Positions 24,001 through 38,000 of a stretch of DNA of 64,000 bases are shown here, piece after piece. The translations under genes and the position numbers were made by a program. The notes below the pieces were generated by a model. The model searched no databases. It saw only the letters and a list, made by a program, of their open reading frames with translations, and was not told where the DNA came from. Each line of letters opens with the position of its first letter. Within the stretch, counting starts at the first letter, position 1. The DNA is from Sclerurus mexicanus (Eukaryota; Chordata; Aves; Passeriformes; Furnariidae): positions 722,203 through 786,202 of the forward strand of contig VWZF01003317.1 in the NCBI GenBank assembly GCA_013396755.1. Reading direction: 5' to 3'.

Positions 24001-26017
24001 GCTGACTGTGCATTGTTTTCTGTGCTGTTCCCTGGGGGGGATTTTTTAATATCCCTAAAATCCATGAAAGATAGCAATGAAGTCTGCTTGTCTCCCAGAC
24101 ATGGAGAGACACCTCCCAAACATCCCCGAACATCTCCCTTGACATGGCAGGGACCTTCAGCGTCCTGTGTAACCAGGCAGACTTGCATTTTCCTTCTGTC
24201 CAGCAGCTGAAAGAAACACCCAACAACAGAAAACCAGAGTGTGGAGCGCTTGCAGTAGGTGAGAGACTGGTGGTGCTGGAGGCAGAGCCTTATCTGCAGG
24301 GCAGCTACGGTGTATCTCGGGACACAGCTCCTCCTGCAGCGCCCGGTGGCCGCGGGCCAGCACCCTGTCCTGGGATGACCAGCTGCCAGCCTGAGCTGCT
24401 CCCGGGACCACTCACTGCCAGCCCCGCTGGCCGGCAGGCTGGACAGGGGGCTGGTCTGCTGGGTGCCCAGCTGGGGCTGACACACAGGTACAGGGGTGTC
24501 ACACCGACCAGCACAGGCCTCCTCTTGTTTTCCAGCAAGGCAGGTCGAGTCTGTATCAAAACTGGTGTGAATCCTCATCCATCCGCACTGCTGAGTGCAA
24601 GCCTTGCAGCAGGATTTCTCCCTCTGCTCACAGCTCTGCTGCTGCCTTGTATTTCAGGGGTAGATTGTGGGGAACCCCGAAACAAACGGGTTCTGGTCTC
24701 TGTTTTCCTCTTTTGTGTGCCCCAAGGCTATCCTCACATTCCTCACAGCTGGTGACTGCTCCGTTTCCCTGAATCTCATTCAGAGTGCTGTACCTACAAG
24801 CCAGCTACTTGTCATCTCTAAGAGATGTTTGTTTCCACGGGAGAATAGCAATGAGGTTACTGTCTGCTCCCTACACAGTCAGCGAGGCTGGGAGAAGTCC
24901 AAATATCCAATCATCCCTTGGAATTCGTATTGCTTGAAGATAAAGCAGCCAAAAATAGTTTCCATGAGCTGGATGGTTCTATAACTTTGTGTTTATCTAA
25001 CAGGAAAATGTTAAGCAGTACAGTAGGTCACGCACTAAACTGAGCAAAATCATGGGGCATGTGGGAGCTCATGGAGATGAGCTTATCATTATTTATTTGA
25101 TTAACTTAACCTCTCTCTGCTTGAGAATTGCCTACAGTTTTCTTGCATTGCCCTTTTATTTGTTTGATGATAAAAGGAAAAGCCAACCCAGCTGTGGTGT
25201 GAGGAATTAAGAGATGCTGAAAAGAACCTTCTGGGGAGAGGAGGAGGGCAAGAGGAGAGTTTGCAAAGCTCTGCCAGAGCCTTATTTTTTCCTGCCTTCC
25301 AAGAACAGGGCTGTGTTCCATCCCCTGCCGCCCCCTCAGCTGGTGCTGGGAAGAGCAGCTGAGTTTAGCTCACTGTTCCTGGAAGTCACTGAGACATCGA
25401 GCAACCGGCGTTTTCTGTAGCAGTCTCTGCTTGAATGGAAAAGATGAGCTGGTCTTGATCCTGCATGTTCACTAGCCTGGATTAACCCTCGCTGCACCGG
25501 GAGAGGCTGTGGAGGTGACAGAATGTGCCCTTTTAGAAAGGGGCCCAGTGTCTGGAAGCCACTCTGAAATGCAATGTCGCATCATCAGCAAAAGTACCCC
25601 TGCTGTAACTTGGGCTGTCGAGGTTTCTCCTGGGACCCCCTCTGACGGTTTTTCTTGCCCATCAGAGTAGAAGCAGAGCAGATGTTCAGCCAGGCTGTGC
25701 CAGTGGCCGTGTCCTCCCTCCCTCTGTGCTCAGCCTTTTGCAGTGCAGAGAACTTCTCAGCCACGGACTCTCCCAGAACTGTCCTAGTTAAGATAAACCC
25801 TGAGAGGGCAATTGCAGCACAGTGCTGTGCACTGATGTGCAGAATGTGTATGAGCTTTTAGAGCCATATAAAGACTATGCATGCCACAGGGTAAATTCCA
25901 GTCACTGAAATGAAGTGACTTATATGAGGGTTATGAGTATGGAGGATGAATTTGTAGTGTATAACCTTGTAACTTGGATTGTTTCTTGCTGCATGATGGG
26001 AGTCAAGCACTGTTCTC
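18090..26017. other. Gene-free intergenic stretch
   Basis: No supportable gene. AT-rich unique sequence occurs at 18840-19010 and 21800-22020. At 23.7-24.8 kb both strands are unusually open (263 codons -, 203 codons +), but neither translation is recognisable. That sub-region is locally richer in G+C, which lowers stop frequency. No interspersed repeat was clear. Confidence 0.5.
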
Positions 26018-26098
26018 CAGTGCCTCAGTTTTCCTGTGTGGTGTAGGAGGTACTGATACTGTGGTTCAGCTGGGGGTTATGAGGGTTTATTAGTGCCT
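26018..26098 (+). repeat. MIR-like SINE fragment (weak)
   Basis: The + strand reads AGTGCCTCAGTTTTCCTGTG, then GGAGGTACTGATACTGTGG, then TTATGAGGGTTTATTAGTGC. This follows the MIR order of tgcctcagtttcctcatctgt, a tagtacc word and gttgtgaggattaaatgag. The match is by eye and short. Confidence 0.4.
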
Positions 26099-29000
26099 TG
26101 CCCACACAAGAGATCTCTGAAAATACAAACCATTACTGGACCACTGGAAAGGCACTGGCTTATTTGCTTCTTTACTCAGACTGCCTCAAAGCTTGTTACT
26201 CCCCAGCTGTGAATGTCACAGCCATGGCCCCAGTGCCAGATTTAGCTGAGCCTGATGGCTGTGATGAATCTGATGAGATCAGGAAACAGCTTAAAGTGAC
26301 CAGTACACAGCAGAGGTGGGCATGTCTGTTGCTATTTCCATGGATGCAATTAATTGAAGACAAGTCCAAAGGCTTTTCTCTTTCAATGTTTTTGGCTTTC
26401 TTTATTCGGGGAAGAAGAAAAATCCCTCTTTTCCTCTGTGCTTAAAATTAGCTTACAGTTCTCAATTAACACGGGTCATTGTTGGCCCTTTACTTTCTCA
26501 GTCAAGCTGTGCTGAGGGCCAGCCCCTGGTGTCAGCTCCTCAGTGCAGTAATCTGGGAAAGAAAACAAACTCACCATGGATGCCAGCATGGGCATCTGTC
26601 ACAGTGCACACAAAGTAGAGAAAAAGGAGCCATTGGGGTAACCTTTCTAAGCTGGCACTGGTGGCTTCATATAATGAGATGACTTTTTGAGATGGTTTTT
26701 GTCCCTGTGCAGAGTTCATGCAAGTGACTGATTTATTTTTTTTTCTGGCATGGGGGGTGAAAGAAGAAGGTCTGAAGCACTTGAATCCTACAGGATTCTG
26801 CTTTGTCCCATCCTGTCCCTATTCAAGTTTCAGGCTTCAGAGTCAGTCCTGTGAGGCAGGGAAGAGGCTGTGTAGGGCGAGCCCTGTGTAGGGTATGGCC
26901 TCATGGGAGGGAGCTGAGGGAACAACCCCCTCGCCAGCCTTCCCCCCACCACTGCTGTGGAAGTGCTGTGGTTTGGTCGGCTGCCTGGGAAAACAGTGGT
27001 GGGGAGGGCTTTCTACGAGGGATGTGTAACAGGCATGGTGCTGAGGCTGCCGCTGCCTCTGGTGTGCCCGGAGGGGCTGGAGGTGCTGTCACTGGCAGCT
27101 CCCTGAGTGCAGTGCTCAGCCCTTCTCTTGTGTGTGGTCTTATTTTGGTTTGTGCTAATTCTTGTTACAGCGTGGGAAGTTGCCAGAGCAGTGATGCTCA
27201 TGCTGCTGATCAGCCTGTATAAAAGTTTCTTTGTTTGGCTGCCTCAGTTCTTGGAATTGATCTAGGCCAGGCAGCATCTTGAGAAACACTAACTAAAAAA
27301 ATATCTTCCACCTGATACTTTCCTTTTAGCACAGATTCAAAGGGAAAAACAGGGCTGCAAAAGAGTGCAGGCATCCTGTGTGGTGAGGAGGTGTCAGCAG
27401 CTGAGTCAGGCTCACAAAACAGCATTTAAACAGAAATCTGTGAGTATCTGCTGGGCTGCACGCAGCTCTGCCCCTGTGCTGTGCCCACAACGTGGGTGAG
27501 TGTTTGTAGGGGGCACAGTAACTAACACACACTTAGAAAGCGTGATACCCCTGGGTTTGGCCCGTGCACTGTGGCCTGGCAGGTGCCACCTGCAGAAATG
27601 GAGTCATCCTGTTTCTGAGTAACAGGCTGATCACAGTGAAATCAGGCGCTCCAGTGCAGGGTCTCACTGAACCTGTGATAGCAATCACTAATTTCCAACA
27701 AATTTGTTTTCCAGCAGCTTTGAGTTTTCATGGGTGAAGGATAAGAATTTCCTTTGATTTGCATTTTATGAGAAAAGTGATACTTTTTTGTTACCAGAAG
27801 TTGTGGGGTCAGTTGCTCCCTTGCGTGCTGTCCTATATACAGCTGTCCCCAGTCTTGCTAGCCCTGGGATGTTAGGTCATACAAGCTGTGACACTTGCCC
27901 TAAAAACATGCGGCTTGAAACCTGAAGTACTCATTATTATTTCCATTACAGACCCATTCTGCATTTTGCAGTCTAGTATCTGATGTTACAGGAATATACT
28001 GTCCAGGAGCCTAAGCCCAGGAAGCTTGTATTGGATACCTGCAAGGCAAACCAAGGGGGAAAAGGGGCCTGGAAGCCAAGGATGCAGAGTGGTTTGTCTC
28101 AGGATAGCTGACAGGTCGGGACAGAAAGGGAAATAGGCTTTAGATCTTCTTTGCCCCTTCACCTGGGGGTAACAGTCTCTGAAACTGCTGGTTTGAGCTC
28201 TGCAGGCTCCTGACTCAAAGAGCATAAACAAATTTGCAGTTCAAAGTGTGGTATTTTGTGGTGCCACACTGGGCATGGTGAGAACTCTGAAACAGTGCTT
28301 GAAATCCAGTTTGGATCCCCTGCAGGTGGACAGGGTGGCTGTGCAGCTGCAGCCCCAGGGCGTGACCCTCTCCTGGGAAGCACAGAATGGGCACCTCTGG
28401 AAACAATACTCCTTGAGAGTGAATCTTCTCTCTGACCAGGCCTGGATTTCCCTAACTCATGCTGCGTTTGTGATTGTTTAGTGGATTTTTGACACCTGGT
28501 GAGATGGGACAGGACAGGGCCTTTTCTGCCTCTGTGACAGACCATGTGTATGTGCAGTGTGTGCTGCAGTGTGCCCATGTCCTCACTGGGACAGCGAGCA
28601 CTTCCTTCTCTCTTCACTCATGTTCATTAGTTTGTTTGCAAAAACAGTTTCGGAGGGTCTCCAGGAAGCAGAGGGTTGGAGTTTGGAAGGTCAGCTGGCA
28701 TCCAGCTGCCCAAGGCACCTGGGAGCTTTACTTGTGCTGCAGAAACTGCCAGAAGCCTACTCGTGTCCTAGGGCCCTCTGCGCCAGTGTGAGTGCTGGCA
28801 CTGCTCGTGCCTGCAGTCATGGTGGGGGGACAAGGACAATCCTGTGGGCCTGGAAAAGGGCGATTTTTTTGTATCTTGTTCCACCCTCCTGCTTTAGGGC
28901 TCTGGTTGTTTTTCTTAGGTGAACAGAGCTCCAGAAATGCGAACTCTGGCTCTGACGTGCACTGAGAACTCAGAAGGGGTGGAGGCCTCTTTCCCTCAGT

Positions 29001-32000
29001 GTAATGTTTCTTTGCTCTCTCCATCCCAGGGGCATTTTGTTTTCACTGTGCTTTCTTCATCACTCCTAAGTGACTCTCTCTATGATCTTATCTCCATCCT
29101 CTCTGCCCTCCTCAATTCCCATGCCCAGCCTGCACTCTTGGCTTCTTTCCTCGCGGTATCTCATGTTCCTCTCTCCCCGACTGTCCCCTCTCCAGTCCTG
29201 AGCACACAGCCTGCCTTCTGCCCTCCTACTGCCACATTTGTCCTTCTCTTCTTTCTCAAATTCTCTCTTGTCCTTCCCTCTGCTTTATAGCTGGTTTGTC
29301 TGTGGCTTTCAGGTACTGAGGTCCCTACCCTCTGTCTGTGGGAGAAACTAACTCTTTCCTGAGGGCAGAATCACACTTGTGTGCACAGTTCTTGAAGAAC
29401 ACCTAATTCTGATATTGTTTTCTTATAAACCACTTGCCAAGTTTAACTCAAAACCAGACCACACCAGGTTTGCCAAGTCTTTGCTGCTGATCAGTTTGGT
29501 GCTTCTGTAGCTCCTGGTTCCTCTGAGCACAGGCAGGGAGCCCAGCATCCCCCTCCCACGCGCTGAGCTCACAGGGAGCTGTCACAGTTTATTCTAAGAA
29601 ATCAGCTAATGTGCAGTACTCGGCAGGAGCACCCCTCCCCTGGGAGGATCAGCAGAATTAGGATGTGCAGCAAGTTATCTTGGGGATTACACAATCTTAT
29701 CACCTCCTCCAGGGCACCAGGGAGCAGCGAGCTGGGAGCGCTCTGAGTCACACTTCCCCTGCGAGGTGGTACAGGTTTCTTGACTCACTTCCTCCCAGGA
29801 CTTTTGTTTCCTTAGGGCTCTCCCCCCGCAGCACAATCACAAAAATGACAGAGACACGGAAGTCGAGGTGGCCTCCAAGCCAGAGTAGTGCCTGTCCCGT
29901 GCTCCTGGTCTGTTCTCAGTGCAGGTGGGAAGGCTGTGCTGCTCAGCACAGAGAGGCATCGCTGCTCAGGGGTTGTGAGAGTTTTGTTTGGCTCCCTGAG
30001 ATGGCTGGGACCTCCCTGAGCACTTTGGCTGCTTTGTATTTTCTAAGTCAGAAATACCCCATCATGTATTTACAAGTTAAATGCACACAAGGGATCAGCC
30101 TCCTGTGACAGGCAGCTTGTTCCTGCATCATCTGAGTCTGGAATGGAGAGAAGAGTAGGAGCTGGGCGTGGGCAGAGCTGCTGTGGCACTCATCCTGCCC
30201 AGAAGCCAGCTAATTACTAAACCCAGATATTCTAGGCAACGATGTTGAGCTTGCCTTGCTTCTGGCTCTTCGTTTAGGCTGGTGCCAGCGCTCAGTCTCC
30301 AGCACCTTTCTGCACACTTGCTGTTTTTCTTCAAGCCTCTGGCTTCATCAGTCTACTTCATGATGAGATAGTCTAGGATATGATTTTTATTTTTTTTAGG
30401 AAGGTTCTCGGCCCTGGTAGTGACAGGAGACCTTGGAAAATATGACTCTGTAAGGGATCAAAAGCCTGAAGGCCATTAACCAGACACCTGCAGCTATTCC
30501 ACCCTGACACCCCTACTATTAGCATTTGTTCTATTGTTTGCTTGAGAGCTGACTCCTGGGTTCAGAGCACTTGGAATAAGCCTTGTGCCACTTGCTCCCC
30601 TACTTCAGTGGAGTGGGAGGGGAGTGATCAGTTACTGGAATAGCTGTCTCCTCAATACCTGGAAATATTCTTTCTCTCTGCATCACAGCCTGGTTTTAGA
30701 GTGTGACACAAATTAAGTTCAGGTTGCTGGTCATCCCCAGGGCTCAATTTTGTCAAGGCTTTATATTAGAGAAAGGATCCATATGAGGTCTAAGAGGTCC
30801 TGCTTATCTCTCCTGAGACCTGACGGGCAGTGCGTGTTCCCAGGACACGTTGATAGACAGTCCGAGCCTGGTTTGGTGCAGCACTTCCCTGGACAGCTCT
30901 AAATCAGGCTGTAGCAGCTGGTGGACTTCCTGACGTCTGCCCCCGATACCACTCCTGTGTCAGCAGTGTGAAGTCACCCTGGCTTGTGTCTCCCTACCGG
31001 TAGAGAGCAAGTGGAAATGAGCAGGCCGTTCCATTCTGTGTATTATGACTTCTCTGAAAACACTGGAAGGAGCTGAGGAGAGAGTAAATGTGACAGAGTT
31101 CCCATGTTTATTTGTGTGCCTGTAGTTTGGCTGAGAGACGGGAGGGAAGTATGACTGTGTGAGGTTCCACGGGGGACTCCTTCCTCCTACCCAGGACGTG
31201 TCCTGTTGAATGAAGGTTTGCTCACAGTACTTAGTGAAAAGGTTGTCCCAGGGAAAAGGGTGTGGGTTCGTCCTTTGGGAAGCCTGGCTCTCCGTGCCGG
31301 TCAGAAGGACAGCGTGGCATGACCGGGCTCCGTTGAGATGCAGGCAACCTGCATTCTGCCTCCCAAATCACCACTTGACAAGGGATGAAACTCAGCCTGC
31401 GTGGAGCTGAGAGTTTTCTGTTACTCTGACAGCAGAGATGATAGGAAGGTCTTTTGTTCTTCTTTGTTTCTTTCCTTTCCTTTTCCTTTCTTCTGCCTTT
31501 CTTTTTTTGTTAGCAGGAGCATTTGCTGCTCATCTTGTTAGCTACTAATAGCCCAGGATTCCTGTATCCAGCAGTGCTGGCCCTGTGCCTGAGCCAGGAG
31601 ATAATAGTCAAGATTTTCCACTCAGTTACAGGTGTACAAAGCCATCAGCAATACTCCTGCAAGAATCACAAAGGCAAGTACTAGGTAAAGTGTCTTACAA
31701 GAAGGAAAGATGCCAAAGGTTCCCCAGCTTTCAGAAAGGGGAAGAGAGCCTGCAGAACACCTGTGTGTGGAGAACAGGAGTAGTAGCTTTGGCCTCTGCC
31801 TTAGGTGGAGGGAGATGGTGTGGAGACGCTCAGTGGCAGGGGAACAGGAGAGCTGTGTTGTGAAATATCCCAGCGAGTGTCAGGTTTATTGCTGTTGAAA
31901 GGAGGGATTACAAATGTGGCCAGAACGTAACTTTGATCATCTCCTCTTGGAAATCTGTAGCAGGTGATTCCCGTGCCCATTTCTGTGTGTATTATGTCAC

Positions 32001-35000
32001 TGCTCTTTTCCTTTTTGCCTTCTGTTTATTGACCTTTAAGCAGAAAATCTGTAGGTTGTAATACAGTGTAAAATTTATATTAGGAGTGGTGTAATCTTAT
32101 TGTGGCTGCTGTAACTGTATCTTAAAGGGCCTCTTTAGGAGGAAAAGCCTGACTGAACACAGTGAGTTCTACTGCAGGTCCCTCTTCCCCTCTACTCCCA
32201 CAGGGTAGCTTGGGTTAGGGAATGATGTGGATGAGAAGGGTGAGGAATGGCTTGTGTGGGCCCAGGTCACCATGACTAGTGGAGGAGGGGCTCCTCTGCT
32301 AACTTTGAAAAACAACCAGTTTGGCTCTGGCTGTCCCAGGTTTGGAGAGGTGGAAGGATTTTGTAATAGGAGCTGGTCTCATTCTTTCCTCCCTCTCTGA
32401 TATCCCTGAGTGCTATCCTGGAACACTGTGAGTTTATCCTTCATCTCTGCAAGGATTTTCTCCTAATACATCTGATAGTCAAAGAAGCAGTTTTACAGCT
32501 TTGTCCTGTACTTATGGTAAGAGTTCTTGTTTGGCAGCACTTGCAGTCTAAATAATTCAAGATAAAACCACAGCAGATAAAACACAGGGCACAAATCGAA
32601 GGAAAGGTTAGCAAGAGGGCACTTCAGACGTAAAACAATGTAGACACACTGAACTATTTTATTTTTTTTTCACTGGAAAGGTGGACATTAGTAACATGGG
32701 GAGGGGACTTTCCTGGGAGGCTTGCGTTGAGTTTGCAGATCTGGTCGGAGCAGAGCTCTCTGCCCATCTGCTCCCATGGCTCGGTCTGCTAAACCTGCAC
32801 AAGGGGAAAGTCTGTGCAGCAAACAAAAGGCAGCTTTGACGTCAAGACCTGGGACTGTTGCCCTGACACTGGGAGGTGGAGCACGGAGAGGAATCCGCAG
32901 CTAATAGGCTCTGGACTGGAGTGCACTTTGGCAGAGGGACAGCTACTATCCCTTCTTTCCAGGAATAATATTGTTTATTTCTATCTCACTCTCTCTGGCT
33001 AGAGTTACCCTAGTCAGGTTTCACTTCACCTGTCTCTCCCATAAAGTCATCAGAGCCCAGGGAAAATTGAATCTGCAGACTCCCCATCCTCCGGAGCCTC
33101 TTCCCCGAAGAGCTACACTGCATATTCATTTTGTTTCTTTGCTTTGATGAGTTCATGACCACAGCTTTCTCTTGCTGAAGCTTCTGCTGGTGCAGTTTAA
33201 TAACCGCCTGCACGTGCAGCGTGCTGTGTCTCTGGGTGGCTGCACCCATGTGCAGGTGCTCGAGCAGGAGCCTGCTGAGGGGCAGGGGTGGCTGCAGCTC
33301 TGTGTGTACACTGAAGTGTGTGCAACTGCGGTGGGTGTTTCTGGTTTGCGCAAAAGGCTCTGTCCTGGGGACAAGAGCTTTGTTCTGGGAAGCTCCAAAA
33401 TGTCGCAACGCTGCGCAGTAACGACCTGAAGTTCAGTGCATTTGCTACATGGGTTTCATTGGCTGTGGAATTATTAAAAAGGCACTATTTTTACATCAGT
33501 TTCAGGTTGCCAGCCTTTTCTGGGCAGACTGTACAAACTGTTGAGTCATGGATCAAACCTTTAGTAAACTGTTCCGTGTTTTCTGTTCTATTCATCTTTC
33601 CTACCCCTGCCGTTCAGGTCAGTGCGCGTTTGCCCCCTGTGCACGTAGGGACACTGCGTGGCCTTTGAATGTTTAGGAGCTGAATCCCAGCCTCTGGACA
33701 GGATGGCAAAGGCTCTCTTGGGTGCAGCTGTATTTGGCTGCGTATGATCCAGGAGGAGATGAAGGGGAACTTTATGACCAGCTTTGGGAAGCTTCACTCA
33801 ATAAATCAAATGCAAGTTTGTCTCAGAGTCCTGTGAGTTGTGGTCCCTGATCAGCTGTTCTTTAGGTTGGCTGCAGGGGCCAACCTGTAAACAAGCATTG
33901 CCACCACTGCACAAACAGTACTGCCACTCAGACTGTGGATTTACAGACTTTTTTGGCAGCTCTTGTTTAACCCTTCCAAGATTTAAGCTCATGAAAGTGT
34001 GTTGCATCTCTTTTTATGTAGACAAGCAATATGGATGAGAAGTATTGAAAATAAGCCTCTGAGATATTAATGGCACAAGAGTTTAGAGTTCTGTTTGGTT
34101 TTGACTTTTTTTTAATTCAAGTCACCCCTTTAAAATACATGAGTTAATTTTTTCCGTTTGGGATCAGTTACTCAAGATTGTCCCTGGTGAGATCTGACTT
34201 GCTTTGTTATGTTGGCGGCCATTTGCTTCCTCCTCCCACCTCAAATTCAGTCATGGAGATTGTCTGTGTCAAAAAACCAGAAAGTTTAAACCCAGTTTTC
34301 AGCAGCTCCTCAAACTGGAACATTTAACAGGGGATGTTTTTTCCTTCCAGTTCCTAGCACAAGCCTGTTGCTCTCATCTTGCAACATGCACTTGAGGATC
34401 TGCAAGTTTTCAAGCTTGTTTCAGAGCTGTCTCTGTACTTCCCTAATCTGAATTCCTCACTGCATGTGTTGTAAGAGTTTTTGTGTGTCACTCTACACAG
34501 AAACCAGATCCCAAGAAACAGTAAAAAGCTTCATTTTAAAAAGATCGGTTTCCTCTTACAGTCTCCTGCCCTGCTGTGTGATTGGGTGGTTGGCAGATGA
34601 GGGATTCCACTCTTGTCTTGTCTGATTTCCTGGAAGAGCCTGGCTGAAATGACTGCAGGAAGGAGGATGGGAGGGACTGCCTTGCAAAAGAACTGGTAAT
34701 AGATGAGTGTTAATGGAGAAGAAAGAGTTCTTGGACCTAGTTTAATTTCCCCAGCCTTCCTAGGAAAGGGAGGAGAAGGAATGCAGCTCTCCAACACCGC
34801 ACTGTTCCAGCTGCCTCCTACCCTTCCATATAAGCATTAGCTCAATGTTTCCATGTTGAGCAACAGAGAAGATGCCCCAGTTGTACCTGAAGCACCTTAA
34901 CACTTATACCATGGTTTCTCATTCTGTTTTCCACTGCATTTTAATTGCAGCCTGTTACTTAGAGACCTTGTTGTGCCCTTGTGGTGAGAAGAGAAGGTGC

Positions 35001-38000
35001 TGCCCAGATGTTTCATCAGGGGAGGAAGGAGAGGTGGGGCGCTTGGAGGCACAGGAGAGGACTGGAAAGATGAGCACACTGGCTGGGTGCTTCTGATAAA
35101 CTGATTGGCAGTGAAGTAATTAGCTCTGGCATGCAGCCATTGCTGAGCATTGATGCAATTTGCTCAGACCAGGCTTTCAAGGTTTCTTGCCCAAGTCCCA
35201 GTCCTAACAACCCCACTGGTGAACTGCAGTCTGTCACAGCAGAGGAGAAACTGGTGTGATAAATCCCATGGCTTCCCAGCCATGATAGTTGGAGCTAGGG
35301 GGTGAAAACAGACAAGTGGAGAATTTCTGAGCATTGATAAAATCAAATCCAGACCCTGAATTTTATGCTATCTGGGCCGAAAGACTTGCTGGAGATGTGT
35401 GGAGAATTGAGCCCTGTGGGGTGAGCCTGGGACATGAGTGGTTTGCTGAAAAAATGCAGCAGTTACCTTCATGATGACTGAAGAAGTTCTCTGGGAGACG
35501 GGCTGTGGCTGTTTGGACAGACTTTGAGCACCCAGAAGGAATAGGGAGGGATGCAGAGAACAGCACCAAAGGGAAATGTGCTTTCTGTTGTTCTGTTTTT
35601 TTTTGAAGCATACTGTGGTGTGAAGTTGGACAGATGAGTGGCTGATCTTTATAGTTTAGAATATGTTTGTGTTTATGTTGAGGCCAGAAGAAAAGGGGGG
35701 CAAATAGCTGGGGGAAATAAAGAATATTGGAAATCCCCTGTGGAAAACAGGCAAGATGTAGAGGGAACGTGTGAAGTCTAGAAGTCAGTTGAGGAGCTAC
35801 TCTTGAGAAGGAAGAGTGGAAATAATGCAGGGAGTGAAAAGGGTGAAAATAAACTGCAAGAGAAGAGAGTAAGTGCAATGTGGCCTGAATAAAATGGGGA
35901 ATGAAGGGAGCCAAAGTGTGTGAGTTGGTGTGGGGTTTACGTTTGGTTCTGTGTTGTGCTGAATGCCCATGGCATCAGACTGCTCACTCCTTTCTGTGTA
36001 AATGTGCCAGAACAGGTGCATGGCACAGCCAGGGCCACTTTGACCTCAGGGAGTACTCACAGCACCTGCCGTCCTTGGCTACACAGGGATGGTTGGGCTT
36101 CGAGCAGCAACACCCTCTGTACTGGGGGAAAACTGCTCACTGGCTCATCAGGAATTGAGGGGTTGTTCCTACAGCCTGTTGCAGACTTGCTCTTGTCTCC
36201 TGGGTGCTCCCTTCCTTCCACCCTCATCCTGGGGGACACAGTGTACGAGGCAGGTGTGTGGTGTTGTAGCACTAACCAGCAAGTTTAATCACCATCCTGA
36301 GGATTAGACACTATTTATAGTTGTGCAATTAGGCCTTGATGGGTGCAGAAACAGTACATCCAGAATGAAGAAGGAAAGAAGGAATGGAACGTCTTGTTCA
36401 GCTGATTCAGAGGTTTTCTGAGAAAAGGTGGAAGCTCTGAGGTCCTGTCAAAGGCAAGACAAAGCAGCGGCACAATTAAAGTTGCGGAGAAGGAATTAAG
36501 GACAACCATTTATCAAGCTTGAGTACACTGCATGTGCAAATTGGCAGCAGTGATGGTACACTCTGTATTAGGAGGTCAATACGTGAAGGCAGGGTTACCT
36601 ACTCAGTTTGTGCAGTGTTGCATTGCCTGAAGGGTGGAATCACATCTGGGATTGTTTTTCTGGGATTCAAAACTTCACTGTTTTGGCTAGCAGAACTGGA
36701 GTGAACAGTGAGGAAAAATAATACCCAGCTTTTGAAATAGAAACAAGAAAGGGTTTTGGTTTGTTTTTTGGAGCATTCCCTGCATCTTTATTCTCCCATA
36801 TCAATAAAATCACCCACCTTGCTCTTCCTGAGAGTTAAATTAGCTGTGTTGTCTGTAACTTAAAGAGCAGTCAGAGTTGTAGCAGCTGTAACTTAAATAG
36901 ATGTATTTTCTATGTAACTATATATTACATGTTTATCCCATACATTAATATCTAATGGGTAGGTTTCTCCTGGCTCACCATAGTAGAGCTGGTGAGGTCC
37001 AGCTGCCACATGCAAAGAATTGTCCTTAAAGCTGTTGCCCAGTTCATCAGTTCAGCTGATGCCTCTCCTGCCACTCGAAAAGGGGTTCTGCTTACATGAT
37101 GTTGGTGCAGTCAGAGGGGTTTAAGAACATGGTTAACCTTCCCACATATCTGGGATGAGTTTAGGACCTGCTGTATTGTAGTCTCGGTTTTAGAGATGTT
37201 TACTCAAGGAAGCTGCCTGGAATTTAACAGGAGGAGCTAAATTAGGAAGGCACGGAAATAACTCAGATTGTAGGTGGAGGAGGAAGAGCATCACCTGTCA
37301 GCCCTCACCAAAGGCACTCAAAGACTCAGAGAAACTGTTTGCAACTCGTCACCCAGGGGACTGGTTGTCAACATGTTTGACATGAGGAACTCAAAACGTG
37401 CCATCAGAAAGCCCTCCTGACATTAGGCATCCTCTAATTAGTCATCTTTTGTGGATGGCAGCAGGAATCCATGGAAACCCCCCTGTTCTGAGGACTGCAG
37501 CTTGAAAACCACGGGTGTAAGACAGCTTGATGGTAACTCTGGTGATGCTGGTGTGTATTTTGTCATTGTCTTTTCTTCCTCCCTTCCTGTGCCAGAAAAG
37601 GGCTTGGATCTGAGGGAAGTCAGACTCTGCATTCCCACGTGGCCACAGCAGACATTGTCCTGCTGGGTCAAAGACACTGCAGGTTTGCCCAGAGACACTG
37701 TGTGGGTTTTCAGCAAGAGCTCATGCCCTTCCCCATCTGGAATGTTCTGACCTCTGGAGGTGTCTCAGGAATGTGGATTTTTGCTGTTTGTTCTCCACTT
37801 GGGTAGCAAGGGATGGTTTCCTTTGCAGTTGTTCCTTCTGGAAAAGTGAGACCAAGTCACAGTCCAGTGTCAGACTCACCATCCTCTTGATGTCTGGCTG
37901 TTTCCTTGGCTACTGCAAGCAGAAAAAGCACTGTCACCAAATAGACTGTGGAGCTTGGGGATGTGGAGAGTAGGACAGACTGCCTTTTGGATCATGTGCG

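Noticed and set aside
28919..29290. 123-codon + strand open frame with hydrophobic, membrane-like character
   Set aside because: It comes from a pyrimidine-rich tract whose codons give Leu, Ser, Phe and Pro. No coding evidence.
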